Below are positions 14,501 to 22,845 of a DNA stretch of 31,296 bases, piece after piece; the stretch's first letter is position 1; every line of letters starts with the position of its first letter. The notes below the pieces were generated by a model. It was given only the letters and a program-made list of their open reading frames with translations. It did no database searches and was not told the DNA's origin. This DNA is from a virus. The position numbers and the translations under genes were made by a program. The stretch spans positions 1-31,296 of IMG/VR virus record IMGVR_UViG_3300022864_000011; one strand, given 5' to 3'.

Positions 14501-16903
14501 AACATCGTTTAGTGCTGTTTCGCCTTTCTTTGCGGCAGCTACTATATTATCTTGAATAGAGAATAAGAAATCATCTCCAAGTATATCGCCAAGTTCTACT
14601 CCTAGTTTTTTCTCAGCACCCCTTACAATATTAGGCATATTCAGAGCAAGATTGTCACTCTCAAAAACCTTTGAGATTAAATCCTTTTCGTTCATTACGC
14701 CTTCTAAAACAGTTTCGATTATTTTAGACTGGTCTGTCCCCAACACACCGGCAAGTGCCTTATCATAATCCGCAACAGACGATAATCCTACTCCTGTCTT
14801 TGCGTATTTTCCCCAAAACTTTGTATATCCCAAATATAGAGAACGTTTCGACGCACCACGTTCAATCTCTTGCGCCCAGATACCAAAGTCCCACTTTTTC
14901 TCAGCGCCAACCAGGTCGGATACAGAGAAATCTCTAATTTTATCAGCTACCTTACCTAACCACCCCCTCTCTCCACGAACAATTTCATATATAGATTGTT
15001 GGCCTCTTTGAAGTGCTTCTGCCGCGGCAGAAGAAGCTTTCCTGACACCCTCTACCGTCTGTTGAGCTAATCCGGCAGCGGTAAACGCTTCCTCTGCTCT
15101 AGCAGGAATGAAGCCTAACGTGTCGTAAAACTTTTCGACTTCATTAATAGACACAACACCAAAGTTTCCGTCAGCAATAGAAGTGGCTACATTATTAACG
15201 AGGTTTTTTATGGGATATGCGGGGTTGAGCCTAAGATATGCTAGAGATTCTGCTGCTTTTACTGTATCAGCAATTTGTTTCACAAAACCCTGTTGCTTTA
15301 CTCCATACTGAATTACTGCCTGTTTTGATAAATTGTCAATCATAGAATTCAATACTGTTCCCTTAAAGAAGTCCACATCAAATAAATCAACGCCGTCTCC
15401 AAGTGACTTTGTTATGCTTTCTAGGACTTCGGCGCTAAGTCCAGCCTTTCCATTAATCTTAAGAATATCCTCTATGCCAAGACGTTGTTCCTCAGTCATA
15501 GCTTCGGCTAATCGACTATATATTTGTTGCCCCTCACCATTCTTAAGTTGGTGAAATATTTTTGGTGCAGAGTCCCCTAAAACGCCAGTAAGCATTTCAA
15601 GTAACGGTCTTTCAAACTCTCCTAACTTTTCCCATGTGCGCAACAAGCTCTCTCCATCAGAAATTGATTTTTTCATCAACCCCTGAAATATCCTTCCTGT
15701 TGGCGTAGCTACCATGTGTCCTAAATCGCCGCCGATAGTACCATCCGATGCTCTTCTCAGTATTCGCATAAACTCAAGTGGGTCATCACTCTTTGCTAGT
15801 GCGTATACAGAAAAATGATTTATAATGTTGGTGAAAAGTTCTGATGCTCTAGCCTGGGAAGTAAGAGATAATGGATTATATCTTCGTAAAGCCTTTTGAA
15901 ATCCTTTCAGTTCATCAAATGGGGTATCTAGTCCCTTTAAGTTTCCAGAATACTGTAATAGTTTTTGTTCTGCCCAAGACATTTTTTCAAATGTTTCTAT
16001 GTTTTGTGTAAGCTCAGCTAACTTTTCGGTAAGCGTTATATTCTCAGGAAGATCATCAATAATATTCCTTAGTTTAGCAATGGCTTCTAGCTTTTCTATA
16101 TCATCAGCCTTACTAGCTATTTTTTCTAGTTTGGCTAAATCTTTTAAGTTATCAGCCTGTTTTGCTAACTTTGTAAGGTCTTCAAAATCACCAGTTATTC
16201 TTGCTAAATCACTCGGTAGAGATTTTGTCGTAGCGGCTTTTATTATTTTTGTATTTAGAAACTCAATAGGTTTTACATACTTTCCCACAATAAACAGGGG
16301 GTCTCCTACTATATGTTGGAATACGTCCTGTATCTGAGAACGAATAGCCAATGCCCCCAAATCATCCATCATGCTTCCGCGAACATCTTCTAAGGACTCA
16401 CCGTTTATTATTCTTCGCCTTGCAGTAAGTATTCCCTCCATACCAGGTAAATCGTCTGGTACAGAAAACTTAACTCCATCATCGTCTATTCTTATCTCTG
16501 GAATTCTTGCGAAATCTGACGTTAAAGAACCGGCTTGCCATGCAGCAGACAGGTTAGTTTTTAGCTCGTTTAGCTTTTCGTCATCACCTAAAGCATCTAA
16601 GTATTGCGCCCCCAACCCGAATGTTCTTTCTGCGCCTTCTGCTAAGATGTCTAACTTCTGTAACGCCTTTCCTGCCCACCCCTCATTGAAATCAGCTAGC
16701 ACCTTACCGAATCCAGTATCAGCTATCCCTGGAAGTTTACCCATGATCCATTTTTCGCTACGAGTTAGCTTTTCGTAGTTCGGGAGTTCATTAATATCAC
16801 CCGAGCGGGGTTCGTATCCACCTTCTACACTATACTTAGCCCTTCTAGCTGCATCGGGATCAACGGTTCCGCCAGTAATTTTTAATTTTGAAAAGTCTAC
16901 CAT
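11516..16903 (-). CDS. Giant probable internal virion/ejection protein (1795 aa)
   Basis: A very long, mostly helical protein between the LysM protein and the scaffold. The N-terminus (MVDFSKLKITGG) is followed by long charged helices (about residues 235-335 are Lys/Glu/Leu-rich and coiled-coil-like). An amphipathic stretch contains LRLNPAYPIKNLVNNVATSI, and an aromatic segment near the middle-to-late part reads LQTIVPYEFWTMHTAWNWAL, a possible membrane-active region. The C-terminal third is Pro/Gly-containing and ends near DAIINQVASSIGR. Size, helix content and location fit podovirus internal or ejection proteins, but no nuclease, polymerase or lysozyme motif is visible. ATG 16903 overlaps the previous stop as TAATG; the in-frame TTG at 16921 is rejected. 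Confidence 0.6.
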   Translation of the reverse strand: MVDFSKLKITGGTVDPDAARRAKYSVEGGYEPRSGDINELPNYEKLTRSEKWIMGKLPGIADTGFGKVLADFNEGWAGKALQKLDILAEGAERTFGLGAQYLDALGDDEKLNELKTNLSAAWQAGSLTSDFARIPEIRIDDDGVKFSVPDDLPGMEGILTARRRIINGESLEDVRGSMMDDLGALAIRSQIQDVFQHIVGDPLFIVGKYVKPIEFLNTKIIKAATTKSLPSDLARITGDFEDLTKLAKQADNLKDLAKLEKIASKADDIEKLEAIAKLRNIIDDLPENITLTEKLAELTQNIETFEKMSWAEQKLLQYSGNLKGLDTPFDELKGFQKALRRYNPLSLTSQARASELFTNIINHFSVYALAKSDDPLEFMRILRRASDGTIGGDLGHMVATPTGRIFQGLMKKSISDGESLLRTWEKLGEFERPLLEMLTGVLGDSAPKIFHQLKNGEGQQIYSRLAEAMTEEQRLGIEDILKINGKAGLSAEVLESITKSLGDGVDLFDVDFFKGTVLNSMIDNLSKQAVIQYGVKQQGFVKQIADTVKAAESLAYLRLNPAYPIKNLVNNVATSIADGNFGVVSINEVEKFYDTLGFIPARAEEAFTAAGLAQQTVEGVRKASSAAAEALQRGQQSIYEIVRGERGWLGKVADKIRDFSVSDLVGAEKKWDFGIWAQEIERGASKRSLYLGYTKFWGKYAKTGVGLSSVADYDKALAGVLGTDQSKIIETVLEGVMNEKDLISKVFESDNLALNMPNIVRGAEKKLGVELGDILGDDFLFSIQDNIVAAAKKGETALNDVMLQTSNKMEKHISEMVDRAVEVMVDQAASRAKTEGPGAFTGLWSDLSDSTYATSSRHAIETNSIVADIKKGTDPAIADIAWRKYFQDADNYWGRFWDKQEKIVNKVSKVYGGNQGRRVVSNFKEIRKEWKGFYNTRKRLWNNYSDAKIAGKTPKKTYRAILDELDTKYTNAIATEDRIAREIDDLLTEALPENQRLLFKHTRDQIADMRLSDREYVAGFRKSLDGLSPSEIEDAYQVFWKQRMKNYSDLWQEEQKALAAVEGSRKAQSTYKLKTQEEAFQAGEALDDVSDTARAVEGVVDTARVAEEVPEGISKVHIPDFHSIVKRELSAGSAYDELYYNRGIPALNALKESALEIARDKPLKFVDLAPEAQKGVKNYVSHVQGQMSDLRLGALKYAEYTRDSALLNYSRTTNMDNWLQTIVPYEFWTMHTAWNWALRTVDRTHAVANILRLKKFTDTGFRPESGFPQRLKGHLRIKTPFLPKIFGDWIGDELFVNPMGVAIPIDNFTRPYEEYLGQERRDEGAAERVLEELLGDGQITQDEYTEAINAHAGAAWERAVGLARQDDTEGRMNAFDLGSMLLSPHAPIMWAYNESQGKQVQEGAFTPLGRSLRGIAGLFGVDTNDMPVLGIGGKIRQSIGLAPFSEWDDYRIDRMMVNMLSDKEVIDGIPVTIDALQRATIERAGPLYEEAKRRSLIESGINSLGSITGIPTKSYPPGEENVRKQKELYEKMYEKYEAGDHQAYGRFIEKYPEYEARIGLFKTPEERTRLFVVDQMWDTYNGLTSLDKREVRERLGDDFVNAFLNNETRSTDSLPVEMLSSWLTMMGGDPPGSLGDDAVPINFAPPEIGQVAQFFYDYRSQSFPDYFEKQNLYYKMDKGGARKTYLRQNPDLKAYWDWKWDFLERNPSVAPYLSENPPTYASPQALQEAFGAEPNVTPQELIASLGEPTFNQIVDFIIDGDPLDTFVTNKLDAITAQTGIEEDAIINQVASSIGR

Positions 16904-18150
16904 TATAGTTTTATTCTCCAACTAACAAGTCCAGGCGCGTAACTATATCCACCCTGACTCGTACCACCGCTATAGTAGTTACCACTACCACTGCGTCTCC
17001 TAGAACCCCCTCCTGTTGTAAGCAACGGATTAGTTGACATGGACATATCTTGTCCGCCAGCTTCATATACACTGTTCTCTAACTTATTCCATACACCTTC
17101 GGCTGTTTCCTCATAACCCATGACGGCCATCCATTCCTGAATCGAATCATACTGATCTCTCCAAATAGGTGCTAGGTCTAAAGCGACGCGGTTTGTTAAT
17201 GTAACTGGAAGCAAACTTCTATCTCCAGTTTCAGCCGCGTCTAAAATTCGTTTTGTGGTAGCCTCTGTTTGTACAACATTCCTGCGTTCAACTTGTTCAT
17301 TTCTATAAAGGTCTCTTACTCTTTGGTCTTGAGGGGTAAGTTTCTCTTGTGGTGTTGGTGGCAAAGTAGGGGGAGTACCTACTGGTATAGGATTAAACCC
17401 TTGCGCTGCCCCTAATATGTTTGTTGTGGTAGGAGCAAATTCTGGTTTAGGTGTTGGCTTAAACCCCTGTGTTGCACCTAATACATTTTTTTCTGTGGGG
17501 GCAAAACCTATTTTCGGGAGTTCGGTTGGTTTGAATCCCTGCAACGCGCCCAATCTAGCATTTTCTGTTGTTGGAAGTGAGATGCTCTGATTTTGTGATT
17601 GTAGTTTTCCAATAAGGTCTACTTGCTGCTGTCCCGTTAACCCCTGAATATCTGACGCTGTTGCCAGGTTAGATGCTGCCTGGGAAGAAGATGCCTGAAC
17701 TTGTGCTTGTGTCGCTTGGCTTCCAGTTAACTGTGTCCCAAATTTTGAAGTTAGTAGGTCTCCTCCTCCGGCCAACAAATTGCTTGCAGACTGTTGGGAT
17801 TGAGTAAGCGCCGCACTGGTTCCTAATGGAACATCAAGTCCCATTACTTGTTCTGTTCCTAATCCCTGAGTAGCCCCCTCCGTAACAATAGAACCCTCTC
17901 GATTAAGAGCTAAATTAGGGCCTCCCTCAACACCGGTAGAGGAAATACCTTGTCCTGCAAAAAACGCCAGCCCCCCTGTGCGTCCTTGTTCTTTTATTCG
18001 TCTTAAATTTACTCTATATCTTACTCCGGCACGAGGGGTTCCGATTTTGCGTTGTAACGCAGCGACTTCTCTGGCGTTAGTTATTCCAAGCCGTTTTGCA
18101 ATAGTCCAAATATTATCGCCCGATTTGGCTCTGACTCTCTTGACTGCCAT
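16903..18150 (-). CDS. LysM-domain virion protein with internal repeats (415 aa)
   Basis: Residues about 4-50 form a LysM-like module (KRVRAKSGDNIWTIAKRLGI ... GVRYRVNLRRI), which normally binds peptidoglycan or chitin-type glycans. Residues 80-190 are Gln/Ser/Ala-rich and disordered. Residues about 195-260 contain three repeats built on LGA(L/T/A)QGF(K/N)P and GFAPT/EFAPT. A helical part (about 275-360) and a Gly/Ser/Arg-rich tail follow. ATG 18150 has AGGAG seven bases upstream. Sitting between portal and the giant protein, it probably travels in the particle and engages cell wall during entry. No hydrolase domain is seen, so it is likely a binder rather than an enzyme. Confidence 0.7.
   Translation of the reverse strand: MAVKRVRAKSGDNIWTIAKRLGITNAREVAALQRKIGTPRAGVRYRVNLRRIKEQGRTGGLAFFAGQGISSTGVEGGPNLALNREGSIVTEGATQGLGTEQVMGLDVPLGTSAALTQSQQSASNLLAGGGDLLTSKFGTQLTGSQATQAQVQASSSQAASNLATASDIQGLTGQQQVDLIGKLQSQNQSISLPTTENARLGALQGFKPTELPKIGFAPTEKNVLGATQGFKPTPKPEFAPTTTNILGAAQGFNPIPVGTPPTLPPTPQEKLTPQDQRVRDLYRNEQVERRNVVQTEATTKRILDAAETGDRSLLPVTLTNRVALDLAPIWRDQYDSIQEWMAVMGYEETAEGVWNKLENSVYEAGGQDMSMSTNPLLTTGGGSRRRSGSGNYYSGGTSQGGYSYAPGLVSWRIKL
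17390..17575 (-). repeat. Three tandem ~20-22-residue protein repeats in the LysM protein
   Basis: Within the coding frame, the motif LGALQGFKPTELPKIGFAPT recurs as LGATQGFKPTPKPEFAPT and LGAAQGFNPIPVGTPPT. The DNA copies have diverged at synonymous positions, which suggests an old duplication kept by selection for the protein repeat. Confidence 0.6.
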
Positions 18151-18277
18151 TAAATTCTCCTATCTCCTCTTTCCGCATAGCTCTTTTCCCCAAGAAAGCA
18201 GAAATCGCTTCTTGTATTAATAAATCAGCTTTTATTTTTGCTTCCTCAACTGCCTTTTCAAACTCTCTCTGGTTCAT
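18113..18277 (-). CDS. Small helical protein (54 aa) between portal and LysM genes
   Basis: ATG 18275-18277 overlaps the portal stop as ATGA. The product, MNQREFEKAVEEAKIKADLL followed by IQEAISAFLGKRAMRKEE and a polar tail, is a single amphipathic, charged helix with coiled-coil character. It runs 38 bases into the LysM gene, whose own SD lies within it. No family is recognised. The overlap with both neighbours and its composition support it being real. A small head-completion or chaperone role is only a guess. Confidence 0.55.
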   Translation of the reverse strand: MNQREFEKAVEEAKIKADLLIQEAISAFLGKRAMRKEEIGEFNGSQESQSQIGR

Positions 18278-20040
18278 ACTGGTATTCCTTCTGGAGTTTC
18301 TCCAGTAACCTCTTCCCTAACTGGTGCGCCAGCTCTTACTGGCGAAGTTCCGCCTTGTGACGGATCAAACCCCTGTCCACCAGCTCCTTGAGCCTGCTGC
18401 TGTTGTGCTTGCATCGCTTGTTGCTGAGCCTGTAGTTGAGCTTGCATTAATATAGCTTGTGCCTCAGCATCGAACCCTGCTTTTATAACACCCAACTTTC
18501 CGGCAAACACGGTATCATCAATTGCCTCTTGCTTTGATTCGTCTACTGCTTTTTGTGGATCAGTAACATTCATTGTTTCAAATGCCCGAACTCTTGGTAC
18601 ACCAGCTTGAATTTGCATCTGAGCAGCGTTTACTCTGGCAACTAAGTCAATAGGTTGCTTGGGTTGTAATGTTACATCTATATACATATCTTTTAGGTCG
18701 TAATTTTCTGGGTCTATAATAACCTGGTTCCCATTACCAGTTGCATCAACTATCAATGGGTCTCCGTCTGCTTTAATAAAAGCGAAGAACAGCCAAGCTA
18801 TCTCTGCGATTGCTCTAGCCGCTGCATTTCTAAACGGATTTATGGTTTGCATCCCAGTCTCAGTAATAATACTAACTGCGCCCATTGGCGTTCCACTTGG
18901 GAATTCTCCAGTCTGAATTTGTCTTGGCACAGTAGCTTTATCTATTCTGGCTGAAACTCTATCTGAAAGCATTAGCATACCTTGATCTAATGCCCTTACA
19001 TCAATAGGAATCAATTTGCCACCAAACGGAATATGTACAATCGGCTGCTCTAAAGTCCCAATTATTTCTGGTACTTCACCGGTGGGGCTTTCTATTCCTA
19101 CCGTAGCGGCATAGTGTAATCCGATAACTTTTGTGAATATCAAAGATTCTAATGCGCATTGCGTTTGCCATTGTCCAGAATCATATACGGATTTCAGCAT
19201 CGGCATAAGTTGATGTTCTGATGCTGTTTCTGACATCGTACCACTCATCTGCACAAACCAATTCAAGAAATCTAATCCGGTATCTTCTCCGTTTAGAATA
19301 GGAATCGCATTTTGGGGGGTAGATGCTAATACTGGGCTGGCGTGTAAAACGCAACCGACCCACCTACGACCTGGTTCCTGTAAGTCAAATAATGTAGCCC
19401 ACTCAGAACCCCCATCTTTATCAAATGCCTTTTTAACTTTCTTAGCATGTTGTCCAAAAAGTTGCAAAACCTCACGAGTTGGCATCAACTTATGAAGCAA
19501 AACCATCTCTGGCCCCCAGGATGAGTATTGGACATGTACATCTTTGGCATTGTGTACCTCTACAGCGAAAGGCCCATAGTGTTGTGCTAACTCAAGTCCT
19601 TTAGTATCTCCGCCAAAAGTTTTCCTGGCTTTTATTTCTCTAGGTAAATACATTACCTGTCCAGCAATCATGGCGTATTTGGACGCTTCCCACGTAAGAG
19701 CTTCTGTAAGTCCACCTGGTTTTCTTTTTCCAGCCAGGTTATACAGTTGAGATATAGCTAATTCTAATTTATCTGTCTCTGCTCTATTTTCCATGTCAGC
19801 AACAAGTGGCGCTATTTTGAATTGCGGAGTAGAAGAAGATAGGTGTCTTTGTGCAGTTGAGACAGCATCTCTTGGGTCTGTGGACTTGACCATGTACATT
19901 GCATCTTTGAATTCAGTAGGCAATGTTTTTGGGAATTCATAGTCAACATGAATCATGTCATCAATCCCAGTCAGCATTTCATTACGCTTTACATCTTTTT
20001 CTATTAGATATTCAGTTGCATTAATAAATTTTTTATCCAT
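18274..20040 (-). CDS. Portal protein (588 aa)
   Basis: The dodecameric portal forms the DNA entry channel at one capsid vertex. Evidence is the order after TerL (8-base overlap) and before scaffold and capsid. The length is usual, the N-terminal region is helix-rich (ATEYLIEKDVKRNEMLTGID), and a central wing-like alpha/beta part contains AVEVHNAKDVHVQYSSWGPE. Long helices follow (about residues 285-440, including VRALDQGMLMLSDRVSARID). The C-terminal barrel is Gln/Ala-rich (AQAILMQAQLQAQQQAMQAQ) with a Gly/Pro tail. It lacks fused protease or MuF domains. It ends ATGA-overlapped with the small helical gene. Portal subtype cannot be stated from sequence alone. Confidence 0.85.
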   Translation of the reverse strand: MDKKFINATEYLIEKDVKRNEMLTGIDDMIHVDYEFPKTLPTEFKDAMYMVKSTDPRDAVSTAQRHLSSSTPQFKIAPLVADMENRAETDKLELAISQLYNLAGKRKPGGLTEALTWEASKYAMIAGQVMYLPREIKARKTFGGDTKGLELAQHYGPFAVEVHNAKDVHVQYSSWGPEMVLLHKLMPTREVLQLFGQHAKKVKKAFDKDGGSEWATLFDLQEPGRRWVGCVLHASPVLASTPQNAIPILNGEDTGLDFLNWFVQMSGTMSETASEHQLMPMLKSVYDSGQWQTQCALESLIFTKVIGLHYAATVGIESPTGEVPEIIGTLEQPIVHIPFGGKLIPIDVRALDQGMLMLSDRVSARIDKATVPRQIQTGEFPSGTPMGAVSIITETGMQTINPFRNAAARAIAEIAWLFFAFIKADGDPLIVDATGNGNQVIIDPENYDLKDMYIDVTLQPKQPIDLVARVNAAQMQIQAGVPRVRAFETMNVTDPQKAVDESKQEAIDDTVFAGKLGVIKAGFDAEAQAILMQAQLQAQQQAMQAQQQQAQGAGGQGFDPSQGGTSPVRAGAPVREEVTGETPEGIPV

Positions 20041-21625
20041 CTTTACTCCAAGCCTGAGTAGGCGTTAGTCTATTATCCATCTCTTTAGTGTCTCTATAAA
20101 ATGGGTTAGAGTCATATTCTTTTGAAAAACTTTTTCCAATTGGGGTCACATGTATTTTTGCTCTATCTGGTTGTATCATGGCATACACCGCATCTAAGGT
20201 GTCATTGGTGTAGTCTTTTTCTAATTTATCCCCACGCCAGTTCAGCCACTCATCTACAAACGCATCTATAAATACGTTATCTTTTCTGTCAGACAGTTGT
20301 ATTCTTTTTTCTTTGAACAAGGGGGCCATGATGTTTTCAAATCGATGTCCCTTACTTTTATTGAACCTGACAGGGAATGGTGCAATTCTTAAAGACTTTA
20401 ACCTTGCGTTCCCAAGCAAGTCTTTATAAAATTCGTTACCCGTTATAATTGCTTCTATCCCCAATGAGATTAATCTTGGGTATGCTCCAACCTGCGAGAT
20501 GACGTGATCTGATGCTTCTGCTCTAGGAAGTTTCTCTCTCACACCATCTATAATCACTACCCCGTGTCCGCCAGGAATTACTTTGGCTACAACCAACGCA
20601 AAATAGTCACCAACTTGTCTGGTAGGGTCTTCGGTCGATGTATAGTCAACTCCAATAAGAACAGGCCAATCCTGTCCGTACTTTAGCAATTCTTCATGGG
20701 GGTAATACTCAAGCCAATCCTTTTTCAAAGTTAATCCCCTCATCTTTTCTAGGTCAAGGTCATACATTCTCGCCCAGCCAATAGCTGTGCCGACCCGCTC
20801 TCTTTGTCTCTCGATAAATTCCGGTGTCCATTTCTCAGGCCAGACACAATTCCCTTTCTTGTCGTGCAATGGCGTAAAGATGTGTTTCACATACTTACTT
20901 TTTTTAGACGTTGCAATAACATCTTTGAAATTCCACGGTGTCCCAATCAAAATGTACCAAACACCAGGCTGGTCAATCATCGGCATAATAGTATCTGTGA
21001 AAATGTCGATTGCTTTTTTAGACTCCCTATCAGTACGGGTATTTTTCTCCGAGTGATAGTCGTCAATCAAACAAATCCCAGTAGGGTGCGGCCCAGGAAG
21101 ATAGGTAGACTCATAACCAACTCCGATAATAGTAGGGATACGCCCCTCTCTAGCAGTCATTTGTTTCCATTTGTCATAAGGGATACTTTTATCCTTTACG
21201 GTATACCCTCCCTCATCACCCCACTTGCCAGCTTTATCTGGAATGACATCTGGGTAAATCTTCTTCCAGGCAGGGTTAAACTCTATCATCCCAGCTACGC
21301 CCTTAGCTATCTGTTTGGCATCATCACCACCTGCTGAAATAATCAAGTTGGTCTTATGAGGTTCTTTGCCAATCCTAAACCCCATAAATCCTTCCATCAC
21401 AGTAGACTTTGTGCTTCCACGAAACGCCTCAATCACAATATCAAGATCAGCTGCATGCCCAGAGAATATATCCCTAATCCATCCCATTACATGTCTTGGG
21501 GGGGGACGGTTATAGATAAGCGAATAGAACGCAGAAAAACCATCTGGGCTATCCTCTTGGGCCAGCCTAACTAACGCCTGTTCAAGCGCAGCAACTTTAC
21601 CTAATTCTTTAATTGTATCGTTCAT
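20033..21625 (-). CDS. terL: Terminase large subunit (530 aa)
   Basis: The ATPase-nuclease motor that cuts and packages phage DNA into the procapsid. The N-terminal ATPase shows an adapted Walker A, FRGSTKST (68-75), and Walker B, GICLIDDY (183-190) with D188-D189. The C-terminal RNase H-like nuclease shows VLIGVDYTSTEDP with D327, ITGNEFY with E397, and NDTLDAVYAM with D477. Length is typical. Its ATG overlaps the stop of the small Zn-binding gene (ATGA), and its end overlaps portal. The Walker A lacks the usual GxGKS spacing (RGSTKST), but Lys and Ser/Thr are kept, as in other phage terminases. Confidence 0.93.
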   Translation of the reverse strand: MNDTIKELGKVAALEQALVRLAQEDSPDGFSAFYSLIYNRPPPRHVMGWIRDIFSGHAADLDIVIEAFRGSTKSTVMEGFMGFRIGKEPHKTNLIISAGGDDAKQIAKGVAGMIEFNPAWKKIYPDVIPDKAGKWGDEGGYTVKDKSIPYDKWKQMTAREGRIPTIIGVGYESTYLPGPHPTGICLIDDYHSEKNTRTDRESKKAIDIFTDTIMPMIDQPGVWYILIGTPWNFKDVIATSKKSKYVKHIFTPLHDKKGNCVWPEKWTPEFIERQRERVGTAIGWARMYDLDLEKMRGLTLKKDWLEYYPHEELLKYGQDWPVLIGVDYTSTEDPTRQVGDYFALVVAKVIPGGHGVVIIDGVREKLPRAEASDHVISQVGAYPRLISLGIEAIITGNEFYKDLLGNARLKSLRIAPFPVRFNKSKGHRFENIMAPLFKEKRIQLSDRKDNVFIDAFVDEWLNWRGDKLEKDYTNDTLDAVYAMIQPDRAKIHVTPIGKSFSKEYDSNPFYRDTKEMDNRLTPTQAWSKDG

Positions 21626-21825
21626 TCGGTAGGATGTCTGTCTACTTCACCACGAACAAAGCGACGGTCATTTGTACCCTTACCTTTATATAAAACCCCA
21701 GATATTCTTGGAGGGTACTGTCCGAAGTCCTTCCCGCAGTCTAAACACACCCTATACTGAATAATATACTGACCACGCTCGGTAACTTTTTCGCGCAATT
21801 CAGTGTTTTCATGCTGACATGTCAT
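21622..21825 (-). CDS. Small zinc-binding protein upstream of terL (67 aa)
   Basis: The N-terminal half carries C3-H5 and C27-x2-C30 in the pattern MTCQHEN ... YRVCLDCGKDFGQ, a compact CxH/CxxC ribbon like many small phage zinc proteins. Residues 35-67 are charged and lack structure cues. It overlaps TerL by four bases, so the two are co-translated. A DNA- or RNA-binding packaging accessory is plausible. No function is known to me. Confidence 0.7.
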   Translation of the reverse strand: MTCQHENTELREKVTERGQYIIQYRVCLDCGKDFGQYPPRISGVLYKGKGTNDRRFVRGEVDRHPTE

Positions 21826-21855
21826 CCGTTATTTCTCCGTTATATTGCCGATAAC

Positions 21856-22215
21856 CTACATACCCATCCTGTGAATAATTCTGCTTATGGACGTGACGGT
21901 GTATTCTTCCAGTGTCTTGTCTTGTGTTAATCCATCAACCAAAATGTGAGTAAGCTCATGTAATATGTGACCTTGCAAATCGCAATCGTTCACCATTTTC
22001 ACTATGGATAAATCAAAGTTGATTGTTGCGCTCAAATAATTGAAGTCAGATTCAACACAAGCGATAGAACCGCCAGGCACATCTCTTGGCATATCTCTTG
22101 TTTCTTCGTGGTACATAACATTGAACTTCCACCCCAACTCTGTTACTATCCATTTCCATTTCTTTATATACTTTTGTATCCTCTTTATTTGTTTACCGCT
22201 AGAATCCTTGCTCAC
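21856..22215 (-). CDS. Small HExxH metallopeptidase-like protein (119 aa)
   Basis: Residues 83-94 read HILHELTHILVD, a clean HExxH zinc-peptidase motif (H86, E87, H90). E103/E104 in TLEEYTVTSI is placed as a possible third ligand. The fold is minimal: a basic N-terminal helix (1-30), a few strands, the motif helix and a short C-terminal helix. GTG start with AGGAG six bases upstream. It lies beside terminase genes, where small predicted metallopeptidases occur in other phages. Head-maturation protease, host-factor protease or a non-catalytic fold are all possible. I cannot choose from sequence. Confidence 0.65.
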   Translation of the reverse strand: MSKDSSGKQIKRIQKYIKKWKWIVTELGWKFNVMYHEETRDMPRDVPGGSIACVESDFNYLSATINFDLSIVKMVNDCDLQGHILHELTHILVDGLTQDKTLEEYTVTSISRIIHRMGM

Positions 22216-22290
22216 CAGGTTCTCCTCTGTCTATATCCTATTTTGCTCTAAAATCGTTTCTTATACTCATTTTTTGCTGTCTATGACCAA

Positions 22291-22494
22291 CTACCCGTCT
22301 ATCTCGTTCTCCAAATTCCTGCAAGCCTTCACGAAAAGAACAGCTAGGTCAAGTCTGTGGAATGTAGCTATAACAAAACCTTCGCTTCTCACGTAAACCT
22401 CGTCGCCCTTCCTAAAAATAGTCAACTGCCCAATTTTGTTTCCGTGGCTGTATTCGGAAACATAAATATCGTCGATGTGATAGTAATTATTCAT
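22291..22494 (-). CDS. Hypothetical 67-residue protein
   Basis: ATG 22494 has an AGGAG SD about seven bases upstream. The product MNNYYHIDDIYVSEYSHGNK then IGQLTIFRKGDEVYVRSEGF and LDLAVLFVKACRNLENEIDG suggests a four-strand sheet followed by one helix, a compact alpha/beta protein with no catalytic signature. It sits between a G-poor non-coding stretch and the HExxH gene on the same strand. No family recognised. Confidence 0.6.
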   Translation of the reverse strand: MNNYYHIDDIYVSEYSHGNKIGQLTIFRKGDEVYVRSEGFVIATFHRLDLAVLFVKACRNLENEIDG

Positions 22495-22755
22495 AGTTAA
22501 AACTCCTCTACATAACTTTCATAGTTAATCATATGCCTGTCTCGGAGGCAAGGGAACCCACACACAAACCACCAACAAGCACTCACCAACGTGTCCCCCC
22601 TCCTCTCGCACACCCCCACACACATATCTCGCACACTCTCACTACCTCACTTGCCATCACACCCCTGGTCTCGTCGTCTGTCACGTACACCACTTACCCC
22701 ACACAACCACCAAGTAACCAGCTAACAGCTCCCTAATGTCAACAAGCCAGCCGTT
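22495..22755. other. Gene-poor stretch with extreme C-over-G strand bias
   Basis: No convincing gene is seen. In 22561-22680 I count 58 C but only 11 G on the plus strand, so the transcribed minus strand is G/T-rich with runs of GTG and GGGG. A plus-strand frame (22533-22736) has Pro/Thr/Ser-rich content and no SD, so it looks like a by-product. A minus-strand frame from a GTG near 22698 encodes about 35 residues but has weak support. The stretch lies inside the leader of the late transcript, between the candidate small terminase and the 67-residue gene. Confidence 0.5.
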
Positions 22756-22845
22756 TCACCAGGTAAGGTCACTATAATATACATTATCGTAACCATCCAA
22801 CACAGTCCATTGCATAACACGCCACATCTGCACAATATCTTGCAC
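22756..22845 (-). CDS. Possible 29-residue peptide after the small-terminase candidate
   Basis: GTG 22843-22845 overlaps the previous TAG as TAGTG and has GAGGA six bases upstream. The frame reads VQDIVQMWRVMQWTVLDGYD and ends NVYYSDLTW before a TGA at 22756-22758. The coupling and SD are good and the sequence is not low-complexity, but 29 residues give little support. Confidence 0.3.
   Translation of the reverse strand: MQDIVQMWRVMQWTVLDGYDNVYYSDLTW

Noticed and set aside
16904-16921. TTG start six codons upstream for the 1795-residue protein
   Set aside because: ATG 16903 forms a TAATG overlap with the previous stop and lies downstream of a GGAG.
22533-22736. Plus-strand Pro/Thr/Ser-rich open frame
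   Set aside because: No SD, low-complexity product that follows from C/A-rich DNA, and opposite in direction to the surrounding genes.
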